DNA from: Kumtagia sp963839725
GTDB lineage: Bacteria > Pseudomonadota > Alphaproteobacteria > Rhizobiales > Rhizobiaceae
Reading direction: 5' to 3'
Length of the DNA stretch: 64,000 bases
NCBI GenBank assembly: GCA_963839725.1
Contig: CAWIWT010000035.1
Location: 335,995 to 399,994, forward strand
A program made the position numbers and the translations under genes. Within the stretch, counting starts at the first letter, position 1. Every line of letters begins with the position of its first letter. This document shows, in pieces, positions 16,738 to 28,101 of the stretch. The notes under the pieces are model-generated. The model was given only the letters and a program-made list of their open reading frames with translations. It had not been told where the DNA came from and did not search any database.

Positions 16738-17169
16738 TCAGTCGTCGCTTACCCTTCCACGCAGCTTCTTCACCGTCGACCGGCCGGCTTTTGACTTCAA
16801 CCGGCGCTCGACAGCACCCTTTGACGGTCGCGTCTTCCTGCGTGGCGGCGGTGGCGGCTCCGCGGCCTTTGCCACCAACGCCGCCAGTCTTTGGCGGGCG
16901 TCGGCGCGGTTGCGCTCCTGTGTGCGAAACCGGTCCGCCTCGATGATGATGACTCCGTCCTTGGTGGCGCGCTGGCCAGCTAGCGCGATCGTCCGCTCGC
17001 GCACGCGCTCGGGCAGGCCGCGCGCATTGGCGGCGTCAAAGCGCAATTGAACAGCCGTCGCCACCTTGTTGACGTTCTGCCCGCCCGGTCCGGAAGCGCG
17101 GATGAACTTCTCCTCGATTTCTTCCGGATGGATAGCGACGCCTTCGGCGATGTGAATCACCTCATCCAT
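16738..17169 (-). CDS. arfB: Alternative ribosome-rescue peptidyl-tRNA hydrolase ArfB (YaeJ)
   Basis: A 143-aa class I release-factor-like protein that frees stalled ribosomes. The catalytic GGQ is in RASGPGGQNVNKVATAVQL (about residues 24-42), and the basic C-terminal tail (SKGAVERRLKSKAGRSTVKK) enters the mRNA channel. The size and the lack of codon-recognition domains separate it from RF1/RF2. It is on the same strand as pckA but beyond its terminator. Confidence 0.93.
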   Translation of the reverse strand: MDEVIHIAEGVAIHPEEIEEKFIRASGPGGQNVNKVATAVQLRFDAANARGLPERVRERTIALAGQRATKDGVIIIEADRFRTQERNRADARQRLAALVAKAAEPPPPPRRKTRPSKGAVERRLKSKAGRSTVKKLRGRVSDD

Positions 17170-17191
17170 CAGCCAGACATGGCCCGATAAA

Positions 17192-17225
17192 GCCGAAAAG
17201 AAAAGGCCCGGCGCGAAGCCGGGCC
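17192..17225 (-). terminator. Rho-independent terminator of pckA
   Basis: On the minus strand GGCCCGGC, loop TTCGC, GCCGGGCC is followed by TTTTCTTTTC. This perfect 8-bp G+C stem with a T-rich tail lies 25 nt after the pckA stop. Confidence 0.85.
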
Positions 17226-17249
17226 ACGAAGCGGCGCGTTAAACCGTTA

Positions 17250-18859
<1,610 letters not shown>

Positions 18860-18975
18860 CTTGCCCTCAAACTGGTGGGTATCAATTGGCCCGGCAATCG
18901 CCCGGGAACGCGGAGCTTCGATGCGTCTGCACCGTCGCCTGTCGCTGTCGAAACCAGAAAACCATAAACATATCA

Positions 18976-19025
18976 AACTATTAATCGATTTAAAGATTTT
19001 GAAATCGTTTAAATCGTTTAAATGG
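18976..19025 (-). promoter_or_regulatory. AT-rich pckA upstream region with LacI-type palindrome and direct repeats
   Basis: TTAATCGATTTAA at 18981-18993 is a near-palindrome centred on CG, the usual centre of LacI-family operators. It is followed by two direct copies of AAATCGTTT. The region lies about 120 bp before pckA. In Sinorhizobium pckA is controlled by the LacI-family regulator PckR (established); that this is its site is inference. Confidence 0.4.
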
Positions 19026-19233
19026 ATCGAGCTGTTGCCGACTTAACTGGCAAGCGAACACCAGCGACTAGGCAATTGCCCAAATTGCCTGCGAGGATTG
19101 GCCTAAGCCTATTGCGCCACTGGCTCTCTCGTGACATGGACAAGGGCGATGCCACATTTTGTACTCAATTTGTCCGCCATTAGCCTCTTCTTGATGCAGG
19201 AAGGGACGCCCGCTCATGAAGGAGCCACCTGAA

Positions 19234-19935
19234 ATGGCAACGATCGCGCTTGTCGACGACGACCGAAATATTCTGACGTCAGTTTCGATCGCATTGGAGT
19301 CCGAGGGGTATCGCGTTGAGACCTATACGGACGGAGCGTCTGCGCTTGAAGGCTTTGCCGCGCGCCCGCCAAACCTCGCCATTCTGGACATCAAGATGCC
19401 GCGCATGGACGGCATGGAGCTTTTGCGCCGGCTTCGCCAGAAGACCGACCTGCCGGTAATCTTTCTTACTTCCAAGGATGATGAGATCGACGAACTGTTT
19501 GGCCTCAAGATGGGCGCCGACGACTTCATCCGCAAACCCTTCTCGCAGCGGCTTCTGGTCGAGCGGGTGAGGGCGGTTCTGCGCCGCGCCAGCGCCCGCG
19601 AGGCGGCAGCCAAGACACCCACGCAGCAGTCGAAATCCCTGGAACGCGGCCAGTTGGTCATGGACCAGGAGCGCCATACCTGCACCTGGAAGGGCGAGCC
19701 GGTAACGCTGACCGTAACCGAATTCCTGATCCTGCATTCGCTCGCCCAGCGCCCCGGCGTGGTCAAGAGTCGTGACGCGCTGATGGATTCAGCCTATGAT
19801 GAGCAGGTATATGTCGATGATCGGACGATCGACAGCCACATCAAGCGGCTTCGCAAGAAGTTCAAGGCGGTCGACGACGACTTCGAGATGATCGAGACGC
19901 TATACGGCGTGGGCTACCGCTTCCGCGAGGCCTGA
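19234..19935 (+). CDS. chvI: Two-component response regulator ChvI
   Basis: A 233-aa OmpR-type regulator. The receiver domain (residues 2-115) shows ALVDDDRN, the phospho-acceptor Asp in LAILDIKMPRMDGMELL, FLTSKDDEI and KPF. The winged-helix domain covers about 135-233, ending IDSHIKRLRKKFKAV and ETLYGVGYRFRE. The ChvG-ChvI pair (ExoS-ChvI) controls envelope, exopolysaccharide and acid-stress genes in rhizobia. I chose the ATG at 19234 because AAGGAG lies 9 nt upstream and the N-terminus then matches known ChvI; an in-frame ATG at 19216 is possible. Confidence 0.96.
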   Translation: MATIALVDDDRNILTSVSIALESEGYRVETYTDGASALEGFAARPPNLAILDIKMPRMDGMELLRRLRQKTDLPVIFLTSKDDEIDELFGLKMGADDFIRKPFSQRLLVERVRAVLRRASAREAAAKTPTQQSKSLERGQLVMDQERHTCTWKGEPVTLTVTEFLILHSLAQRPGVVKSRDALMDSAYDEQVYVDDRTIDSHIKRLRKKFKAVDDDFEMIETLYGVGYRFREA

Positions 19936-19950
19936 GGCGCAGGGACCGGA

Positions 19951-21738
19951 ATGGCGATTGACATCCAGCTGCAGAAGCCGGTGGCCGCGGGGAAAAAGCG
20001 GTCGCGCGGCTATATGGAGGCGGTGCTCGGCGTCGTGACGGGGCCGCTGCAGCGGTTTCTCGGCCATCACATTTTCTCGAGCCTGACGCGTCGCATCCTT
20101 TTCCTGAACCTTGCCGGCCTCGCCGTTCTGGTGGCCGGCATTCTCTACCTCAACACCTTTCGCGACGGGCTGATCGACGCACGCGTCGAAAGCTTGATGA
20201 CGCAGGGCGAGATCATCGCCGGTGCGGTGGCGTCATCGGCGACGGTCGAAACCAACTCGATCAGCATCGACCCCGAGAAGCTGCTGGAGCTGCAGGCCGG
20301 CGAGAGCCTCGCGCCAGGTAGCGACCAGCTCGACAATCTCGACTTTCCGATCAATCCGGAACGCGTTGCGCCACTGCTGAAGCGGCTGATTTCGCCGACC
20401 CGCACCCGCGCCCGCATCTATGACCGCGATGCCAATCTTCTGCTCGATTCGCGCCATCTCTATTCACGCGGCCAGATCCTGCGCTACGACCTGCCCCCGG
20501 TCGATCAGGAAGAGCCGGACATTCTCGATCGGATCGAGAAGTTCGTCTTCGACCTGTTCCGCAACACCGAATTGCCGGTCTATCACGAGCAGCCGGGCGG
20601 CAATGGCGCGGCGTTTCCCGAGGTCATGAACGCGCTCACCGGCAGCCCCTCGACTGTCGTGCGCGTTAGCGAAAAGAGCGAGGAGATCGTCTCGGTGGCC
20701 GTGCCGATCCAGCGGTTCCGCGCAGTCCTCGGCGTTCTGATGCTGTCGACCGAAGGCGGCGACATCGACAAGATCGTTGCCGCAGAGCGCAAGGCGATCC
20801 TGCGCGTCTTCGGGGTGGCGGCGCTGGTCATGGCGATCCTGTCGATGCTGCTCGCCTCGACCATCGCCAATCCGCTGCGCCGGCTTTCGGCCGCGGCGGT
20901 TCGCGTGCGGCGCGGCGTCAAGAGCCGCGAGGAAATCCCGGACTTCTCCGATCGCCAGGACGAGATCGGCAATCTGTCGGTCGCTGTGCGCGGCATGACC
21001 AATGCGCTTTACGCTCGCATCGAGGCGATTGAGAGCTTCGCCGCCGACGTGGCGCATGAACTGAAGAACCCGTTGACCTCGCTGCGCAGCGCCGTCGAGA
21101 CGTTACCACTCGCCAAGAATGAAAGCTCCCGCAGCCGATTGATGGAGATAATCCAGCACGACGTGCGCCGTCTCGATCGTCTAATCACCGACATTTCCGA
21201 CGCCTCGCGCCTCGATGCCGAACTGGCGCGCGAGGATGCGGCAAAAGTCGATCTGAGGAAGCTCGTGACCGAGCTTGTATCGCTGGCGCAGGAGACGACC
21301 CGGAACAAGCGCAAGGCCACCATCGAATTCAAGGCGGCAAAGTTGCCGCAAGGCGTGAAGGGTTACTTTGTGACGGGCCACGATCTGCGGCTCGGTCAGG
21401 TCATCACCAATCTGGTGGAGAACGCTCGTTCCTTTATTCCGGAGGGGTACGGCCATATCACGGTCACTCTGGAACGCGCCGGAAACTTCAACATCATTTC
21501 CGTCGAGGACAATGGCCCGGGCATCCGCCCGGAAGCGATCGACCGCATTTTCGAGCGCTTCTACACGGATCGCCCCTCAAGCGAGGCGTTTGGCCAGAAC
21601 TCCGGCCTCGGTCTGTCGATCAGCCGCCAGATCGCCGAGGCGCATGGTGGCAAGCTTACCGCCGAAAACATCCCGGGCATCAAGCCAGGCGAGGTCAAGG
21701 GTGCGCGCTTCGTCATAACCCTGCCGGCGGAGGGCTGA
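19951..21738 (+). CDS. chvG: Sensor histidine kinase ChvG
   Basis: A 595-aa inner-membrane kinase, partner of ChvI. TM1 is about residues 45-66 (ILFLNLAGLAVLVAGILYL), a periplasmic sensor domain follows, and TM2 is near 288-308 (VFGVAALVMAILSMLLAS). HAMP follows, and the phospho-accepting His is in FAADVAHELKNPLTSLRSA. The N box is NLVENARSF, G1 VEDNGPGIRP and G2 NSGLGLSISRQIAEAHGG. It begins 15 nt after chvI. Rhizobia usually have hprK next; here zur follows instead. An imperfect hairpin (GGGCTG...CAGCCC) sits just after the stop, without a T-run. Confidence 0.96.
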   Translation: MAIDIQLQKPVAAGKKRSRGYMEAVLGVVTGPLQRFLGHHIFSSLTRRILFLNLAGLAVLVAGILYLNTFRDGLIDARVESLMTQGEIIAGAVASSATVETNSISIDPEKLLELQAGESLAPGSDQLDNLDFPINPERVAPLLKRLISPTRTRARIYDRDANLLLDSRHLYSRGQILRYDLPPVDQEEPDILDRIEKFVFDLFRNTELPVYHEQPGGNGAAFPEVMNALTGSPSTVVRVSEKSEEIVSVAVPIQRFRAVLGVLMLSTEGGDIDKIVAAERKAILRVFGVAALVMAILSMLLASTIANPLRRLSAAAVRVRRGVKSREEIPDFSDRQDEIGNLSVAVRGMTNALYARIEAIESFAADVAHELKNPLTSLRSAVETLPLAKNESSRSRLMEIIQHDVRRLDRLITDISDASRLDAELAREDAAKVDLRKLVTELVSLAQETTRNKRKATIEFKAAKLPQGVKGYFVTGHDLRLGQVITNLVENARSFIPEGYGHITVTLERAGNFNIISVEDNGPGIRPEAIDRIFERFYTDRPSSEAFGQNSGLGLSISRQIAEAHGGKLTAENIPGIKPGEVKGARFVITLPAEG

Positions 21739-21853
21739 TTGGTGGAGGGCGATGCAGCCCTGGTTCTCCGGTAGTGGAAAAAGCAGCTGCAAAGCGCTAT
21801 TTCACCTTTGTGATGGCAATGCTGCATCTCGCGATTGCCCGGCGAGTGACGTG

Positions 21854-22270
21854 ATGAACCGCGATACGCTGACGAAAAACCAGGCAAAAGTGCTGCAGCG
21901 CCTCGAAGCCGCGTGCGCTCCGCTCAGTGCCTACACGCTGCTCGACCAGCTGCGCGCCGAGGGCTTTCGCGCGCCCCTGCAGGTCTATCGCGCGCTCGAT
22001 GGTCTGATGGATGCGGGTTTTGTGCACCGGCTGGAAAGCATGAACGCCTTCGTCGCCTGTTCCGACCCGCATGACCGTGGTCATGCGCTTGGCCACAGTC
22101 GCGGAATGACGGCCTTCGCGATCTGCGACAAATGTGGACAGGTCGCCGAGTTCTGCGACGAGAAGGTAGGCGAGCGTCTCGACGCCTGGGTCGGCGCCTC
22201 CGGCTTTGTCGCCAAGAAGGCGGTCATCGAGTTTCGCGGCACCTGCGCCAAATGCGCTGAAGCGGCTTGA
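21854..22270 (+). CDS. zur: Fur family zinc-responsive regulator Zur
   Basis: A 138-aa Fur-family repressor. The winged helix shows APLSAYTLLDQLRAEGFRAP and QVYRALDGLMDAGFVHRLES. The dimerisation half holds metal ligands in the His-rich HDRGHALGHSRG, and the two Cys pairs are CDKCGQVAEF and CAKC at the end. The pattern matches rhizobial Zur, which represses the znuABC zinc importer. The ATG at 21854 gives the correct length; earlier in-frame Met codons extend into non-conserved sequence. I see no obvious Zur box upstream. Confidence 0.85.
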   Translation: MNRDTLTKNQAKVLQRLEAACAPLSAYTLLDQLRAEGFRAPLQVYRALDGLMDAGFVHRLESMNAFVACSDPHDRGHALGHSRGMTAFAICDKCGQVAEFCDEKVGERLDAWVGASGFVAKKAVIEFRGTCAKCAEAA

Positions 22271-22273
22271 GCT

Positions 22274-22451
22274 TTACCGCGCCGTCGACCACCCCAACCA
22301 TACCGCAACCACGGCAAGCAGCATCGACAGAATCCGACGCGCGATCTTCTCGCGCCGTGGGTCGTTGAGGCCCGGGTGTGAGCTCGATCAGGAAACAAGC
22401 AAACGTGAAGGACAGCGCCGTCGGCAAGGTGACCGGCAGCGCTGTTTCCAC
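22274..22451 (-). pseudogene. LysE/RhtB family exporter remnant with internal deletion
   Basis: Starting at a GTG at 22451, the sequence reads METALPVTLPTALSF followed by ACFLIELTPGP, the N-terminus of LysE/RhtB amino-acid exporters. About 80 nt later, in another frame, it reads PRREKIARRILSMLLAVVAV and ends WLGWSTAR at 22274, a typical last helix of the same family. The middle of about 140 codons is missing, with N- and C-terminal ends joined at CCTCAACGACCC. It starts immediately after the polA stop on the same strand. Confidence 0.65.
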
Positions 22452-22452
22452 G

Positions 22453-25450
22453 TCAATGCGCCTCGTCCCAATTGTCGGCTGCGCGTGCGTCGACCTTCAG
22501 CGGAACGGCGAGCGATACTGCGGGCATCGCAGCGTTCTCCATGACTTGCTGGATCACCGGCAGCGTTCCCGCGACTTCCGCATCTGCGGTTTCGAAGATC
22601 AGTTCATCATGCACTTGCAGCAGCATGCGCGCCGATAATCTGGCCTGTCTCAGCGCATCCTCCATCCTCACCATAGCGCGGCGAATGATGTCGGCCGCCG
22701 ATCCCTGGATCGGCGCATTGATCGACGCCCGCTCGTTGAAGGAACGGACGCTTGGGTTGGATGAGCGGATTTCGGGGTAGTGGATGCGCCGGCCGAAAAT
22801 CGTTTCAACGTAACCCTTGTCGCGGGCCATCTGTTTACGACTGTCCATGTAGTCGCGAATGCCGGGGAACCGCTCGAAATATTTCTTGATGTAGTCCCCG
22901 GCCTCGGAGCGCTCGATCGACAGCTGGTTTGCCAGACCGAAGGCCGAGATGCCGTAAATGATGCCGAAATTGATAGCCTTGGCTCGACGGCGCACCTCGG
23001 ACGGCATGCCCTCGACCGGTACGCCAAACATCTCTGACGCTGTTATCGCATGAATGTCGATGCCGTCGGCAAAGGCCTGGCGCAGTTGCGGAATGTCGGC
23101 GATGTGGGCAAGCACGCGCAACTCGATCTGGCTGTAGTCGGCCGAGATTAGCTTGTTGCCCTTGTCGGCGACGAAGGCGGTGCGGATTCGGCGCCCCTCT
23201 GCCGTGCGGATCGGGATGTTCTGCAGGTTGGGTTCGGATGACGAAATGCGCCCGGTCGGCGTCGAAGCCATCGCATAGGAGGTGTGCAGCCGCTTGGTCT
23301 CGGGGTGGACATATTCCGGCAGCGCATCGGTGTAGGTCGATTTCAGCTTGGTGAGCTGCCGCCAGTCGACGATGCGCCGCGGTAGCTCATAGCCTTCCGC
23401 AGCAAGCTCCTCGAGCAGTTGCGCGGTGGTTGACCACTGGCCGGATTTGGTTTTCGAGCCGCCCGGCAGTCCCATCCTGCCGAACAGAATGTCGCCGAGC
23501 TGTTTTGGCGAGCCGATGGTGAAGCGTTCGCCGGCGGCGGTGTACACGTCTTCCTCTAGGGCCGCCGCGCGCTGCGCAAACTCGCCGGAAAGCCGGCTAA
23601 GCATCTGCCGGTCGACCATGATGCCGCGCTCTTCCATGCGCGCCAGCACCGGCACCAGCGGCCGTTCCAGCCGCTCATAGACAGACACGAGGCCCTTGGC
23701 GGCCAGCCGCGGCCTCAGCGCTTGCCACAGCCGGTACGCCAGATCGGCGCCCTCCGTGGCGTAAGTGGTGGCCCGCTCGATCTCGACGAAATCGAAAGTG
23801 ACCAGCTTCTTGCCGGAGCCGACAAGGTCCTTGAACGGGATCGGCTGATGGCCGAGCCACTTTTCCGACAACGAGGCAATGTCATGGCCACCGCCGGTTC
23901 CACCCGCCAGCACGTACGAGATCAGCATCGTGTCGTCGAACGGCTCAAGCGCAAGGCCGTGGCGGCGGGCGACCAACCAGTCATATTTGACGTTGTGGCC
24001 GATCTTGAGCACCGACGGGTCTGCAAGCATCGGCCGCAGCAGCTTCAGAGCTTCGTCAAGCGACACCTGATCCGGAACGAAGCCGGTGCTTAGCAGGTCG
24101 TTTTCCGCCGAACGGTGCGCCACCGGAACGTAGGCGGCGCGGCCATTGGCAAAGGCAAGCGCGAAGCCGACAATCTCGGCCCTCATCGGATCGAGCGAGG
24201 TCGTCTCCATGCGGAACGAAACCGTGCCCGTCGCGGTCGCCTCCGCCACCCACTGCGCGAGCGTCGGTAGGTCCCGGATGCATTGGTAGGCGGTACGGTC
24301 GATTTTCGCCGATCCGGCTTTCGCTGCGAGCTTGTCGGCGAGGGCCTGTGGCGTCGCACCCCCCTCTGGCCTGCCGGCCATCTCCCCCTCAAGGGGGCGA
24401 GATTGGCAGCTTCGAGGTCGGCGACTTGCTGATCTCCCCCATTGCGGGGGAGATGGTCGGCAGGCCAGAGGGGGGTGTCTCTCCAGCCCCAACATCCGGC
24501 CCATGCGCGGCGGCTCCACGCTCGACGACCACCTGCGCCGCCTCGACCTCGCCCGCATCGGTTGCGGTTGCCTCGGCGACGCGCCGTGTCAGCGTCGTGA
24601 ACTCCATCGCCTTCAGGAAAGAAATCAGCTTTGGACCGTTTGGCGGCTGCAAGGCAAAATCGGTCAGGCCGTCGGTGACTGGCACGTCGTTCTTGAGCCG
24701 CACCAGTTCGCGGGAGATGCGGGCGTTTTCGGTGTTGTCGATGATCGTTTGCCGGCGCTTGTCCTGCTTGATTTCGCCGGCGCGGGCGAGCAGCGTGTCG
24801 AGGTCGCCGAATTGTCCGAGCAGTTGCGCCGCTGTCTTCGGGCCGATGCCGGGCACACCCGGCACGTTGTCGACCGAGTCGCCGGTCAACGCCTGCAGGT
24901 CGATCATCTTTTCAGGCGGCACGCCCCATTTTTCGATCACTTCGGGGATGCGTATCTGCCGGTCCTTCATCGGGTCGTACATCGACACAGTCTCGCCGAC
25001 GAGTTGCATCAAATCCTTGTCCGAGGAGATGATGGTGGTGTCGGCGCCGGCCTCGCGGGCAAGCCGCGCATAGGTGGCGATCAAGTCGTCGGCCTCGAAG
25101 CCTTCCATCTCGATGCAGGGAAGATCGAACGCGCGAGTCGCCTGCCGGATCAGGCCGAATTGCGGGATCAGGTCGTCCGGCGGCGCGGAGCGGTTGGCTT
25201 TGTACTCGGCATAGAGTTCGTTGCGGAACGTTTTCGACGAATAGTCGAAAATCACCGCGAAGTGTGTCGGCGTCACGCCGACATCGGTGTTGCGTGCATC
25301 CTGCATAAGCTTCCACACCATGTTGCAGAAGCCGAGCACGGCACTGGTCGGCAAGCCATCGGATTTGCGGTTGAGCGGCGGCAGCGCGTGATAGGCGCGG
25401 AAGATGTAGCCGGAGCCGTCGACAAGGAAGAGGTGATCGCCTTTTTTCAT
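22453..25450 (-). CDS. polA: DNA polymerase I with inserted repeat and a frameshift
   Basis: Three-domain Pol I of about 998 aa when corrected. The 5' nuclease (residues 1-290) shows EADDLIATYAR and ISSDKDLMQLV. The 3'-5' exonuclease-like domain follows, then the polymerase with motifs A (SADYSQIELRVLAHIAD), B (RRRAKAINFGIIYGISAFG) and C (LLQVHDELIFE). A palindromic repeat (24357-24477) lies at about residue 325, the boundary between 5' nuclease and Klenow fragment, and would add about 40 residues. Within it, five G at 24393-24397 instead of four shift the frame; with four the reading is ISPLEGEMAGRPEGG and continues. In the exonuclease domain the DxE motif reads FRMETTSLD, and the Tyr-x3-Asp motif reads YATEG, so proofreading residues look lost. 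Start ATG 25450 by homology. Confidence 0.93.
24357..24477. repeat. Palindromic repeat element inserted within polA
   Basis: The outer arms CACCCCCCTCTGGCCTGCC and GGCAGGCCAGAGGGGGGTG are perfect complements. Inner hairpins are CATCTCCCCCTC-type and ATCTCCCCCATTGCGGGGGAGAT. The length is 121 bp. It occupies the interdomain linker of PolA and contains the homopolymer where the frame is lost. It has the same architecture as the elements at 1294 and 4958. Confidence 0.85.
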
Positions 25451-25702
25451 GGGCGAAGGGATAGCGCGGCGCGGCGCCGCGGTCCATGGCCCAGGCGTGT
25501 TGAACTGCCGGCTGCTGACGAAGACTGCCGGATCGGCGTGGCATTCACAACCGTCGCCCGAATATGCGAAATCCGGCACGCCTAAGCTTCAAATTTGAAG
25601 GCTGTTGTTACCTGAGAAGCGCGGCGATCCCGCCCATCCATCGGATTTGTCGAGGAAATACCTTCCTCACGCGTTTGTTACAGAGATGTAATGTTCGTGC
25701 CC

Positions 25703-25732
25703 TTGAAACGACATCTTCCCCCTTCCAAATAT
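25703..25732 (+). promoter_or_regulatory. Candidate promoter of the small RNA
   Basis: TTGAAA at 25703-25708 and AAATAT at 25727-25732 are separated by 18 nt and resemble vegetative alphaproteobacterial -35 and -10 boxes. The predicted start, 7 nt downstream at about 25739, coincides with the first hairpin of the RNA candidate. Confidence 0.45.
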
Positions 25733-25738
25733 TGCTCA

Positions 25739-25882
25739 TCGGCAAGTTTTTTGCCGGGTCCGGATCAAGGCCCGTCCCCCGCCTAACCCGGACTGTGCGG
25801 CAGCCCCTTCCCCCTCTCCGGGCTGCCGCATGTTTGAGTAAAGCCGCCGTGGTCTCCCCTCCACCACGGCGGCTACTTTTTT
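25739..25882 (+). ncRNA. Candidate trans-acting small RNA with C-rich hairpin loops
   Basis: About 144 nt between divergent polA and the M20 gene. Four consecutive hairpins are visible: 25740-25756 (CGGCAA/TTGCCG), 25758-25793 (GTCCGG/CCGGAC), 25797-25829 (GCGGCAGCCC/GGGCTGCCGC) and 25843-25873 (GCCGCCGTGGT/ACCACGGCGGC), the last followed by six T. The loops of the last three are C-rich (CCCGTCCCCCGCC, TTCCCCCTCTCC, CTCCCCTCC) and could pair with ribosome-binding sites. This design is known for alphaproteobacterial sRNA families such as alpha-r14 and CcsR. No ORF explains the structure. Confidence 0.55.
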
Positions 25883-25979
25883 GTCCGAAGGCTTTCCACC
25901 CGCTGGCACAGCGCTTCCGGCTTTCCGTCGGTCACGTCGATGATTAGGGTGCGCCGCAGATTCGAAAAGGCTTTCTAAA

Positions 25980-27378
<1,399 letters not shown>

Positions 27379-27441
27379 CGAATATTGACGCCGATCCTGG
27401 CTGGCTGTTGATTTTTTTGCCGATCGGGGCAAGGAGAAGCC

Positions 27442-28095
27442 ATGACCCGCCCGGAGACATCGATGACCATCCGCTTCCACAAGAATGACCTGCCGAATTT
27501 CGACCACTACAATGTCGATGCGGTGGCGATCGACACCGAGACCCTTGGCCTCAACCTGCATCGCGACCGGCTCTGCGTTGTGCAGATTTCACCGGGCGAC
27601 GGGTCGGCGGATGTGATCCAGATCGCGCCCGGGCAGAAGAAAGCGCCAAACCTTGCGGCAATCCTGCGTAACCGCAAGATCACCAAGCTCTTCCATTATG
27701 GCCGCTTCGATATCGCCGTGCTGTTCAATGCCTTTGGTGCCATGGCCGAGCCGGTGTTCTGCACGAAGATCGCGTCCCGGCTGACGCGCACTTATACCGA
27801 CCGGCATGGCCTCAAGGACATCTGCTCGGAGCTTCTCGGTGTGAGCCTTTCCAAGGTGCAGCAGTCATCCGACTGGGCCGCGGAATCCCTGTCGCCGGAG
27901 CAGCTCGAATACGCCGCGTCCGACGTTCTCTATTTGCACCGGTTGCGCGAGGCACTGGCGTCGCGTCTCGAGCGCGAGGACCGCACCAGGATCGCCGATG
28001 CCTGCTTCCGCTTCCTGCCAACCCGCGCTCGTCTCGACCTGATAGGCTGGCCGGACGAGGATATATTTGCGCACAACTCGGGTCGCTCAACCTGA
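27442..28095 (+). CDS. Ribonuclease D-like 3'-5' exonuclease
   Basis: A 217-aa protein with only the DEDDy exonuclease domain and no HRDC domains, so shorter than E. coli RNase D. Exo I is VAIDTETLGLNL, Exo II FHYGRFDIAVLF and Exo III YAASDVLYLHRL; all four acidic ligands and the Tyr are present. It presumably trims 3' ends of structured RNA. The start at 27442 has AAGGAG 6 nt upstream; an ATG at 27463, preceded by GGAG, is the start used in many relatives. Single gene, tail to tail with DUF2793. Confidence 0.88.
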   Translation: MTRPETSMTIRFHKNDLPNFDHYNVDAVAIDTETLGLNLHRDRLCVVQISPGDGSADVIQIAPGQKKAPNLAAILRNRKITKLFHYGRFDIAVLFNAFGAMAEPVFCTKIASRLTRTYTDRHGLKDICSELLGVSLSKVQQSSDWAAESLSPEQLEYAASDVLYLHRLREALASRLEREDRTRIADACFRFLPTRARLDLIGWPDEDIFAHNSGRST

Positions 28096-28101
28096 GCCTG
28101 C

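Noticed and set aside
24332..25585. Long plus-strand open frame of 417 codons opposite polA
   Set aside because: It is antisense to the well-conserved PolA reading, has no family motif, and its His/Arg-rich composition is what an antisense frame of a G+C-rich gene gives.
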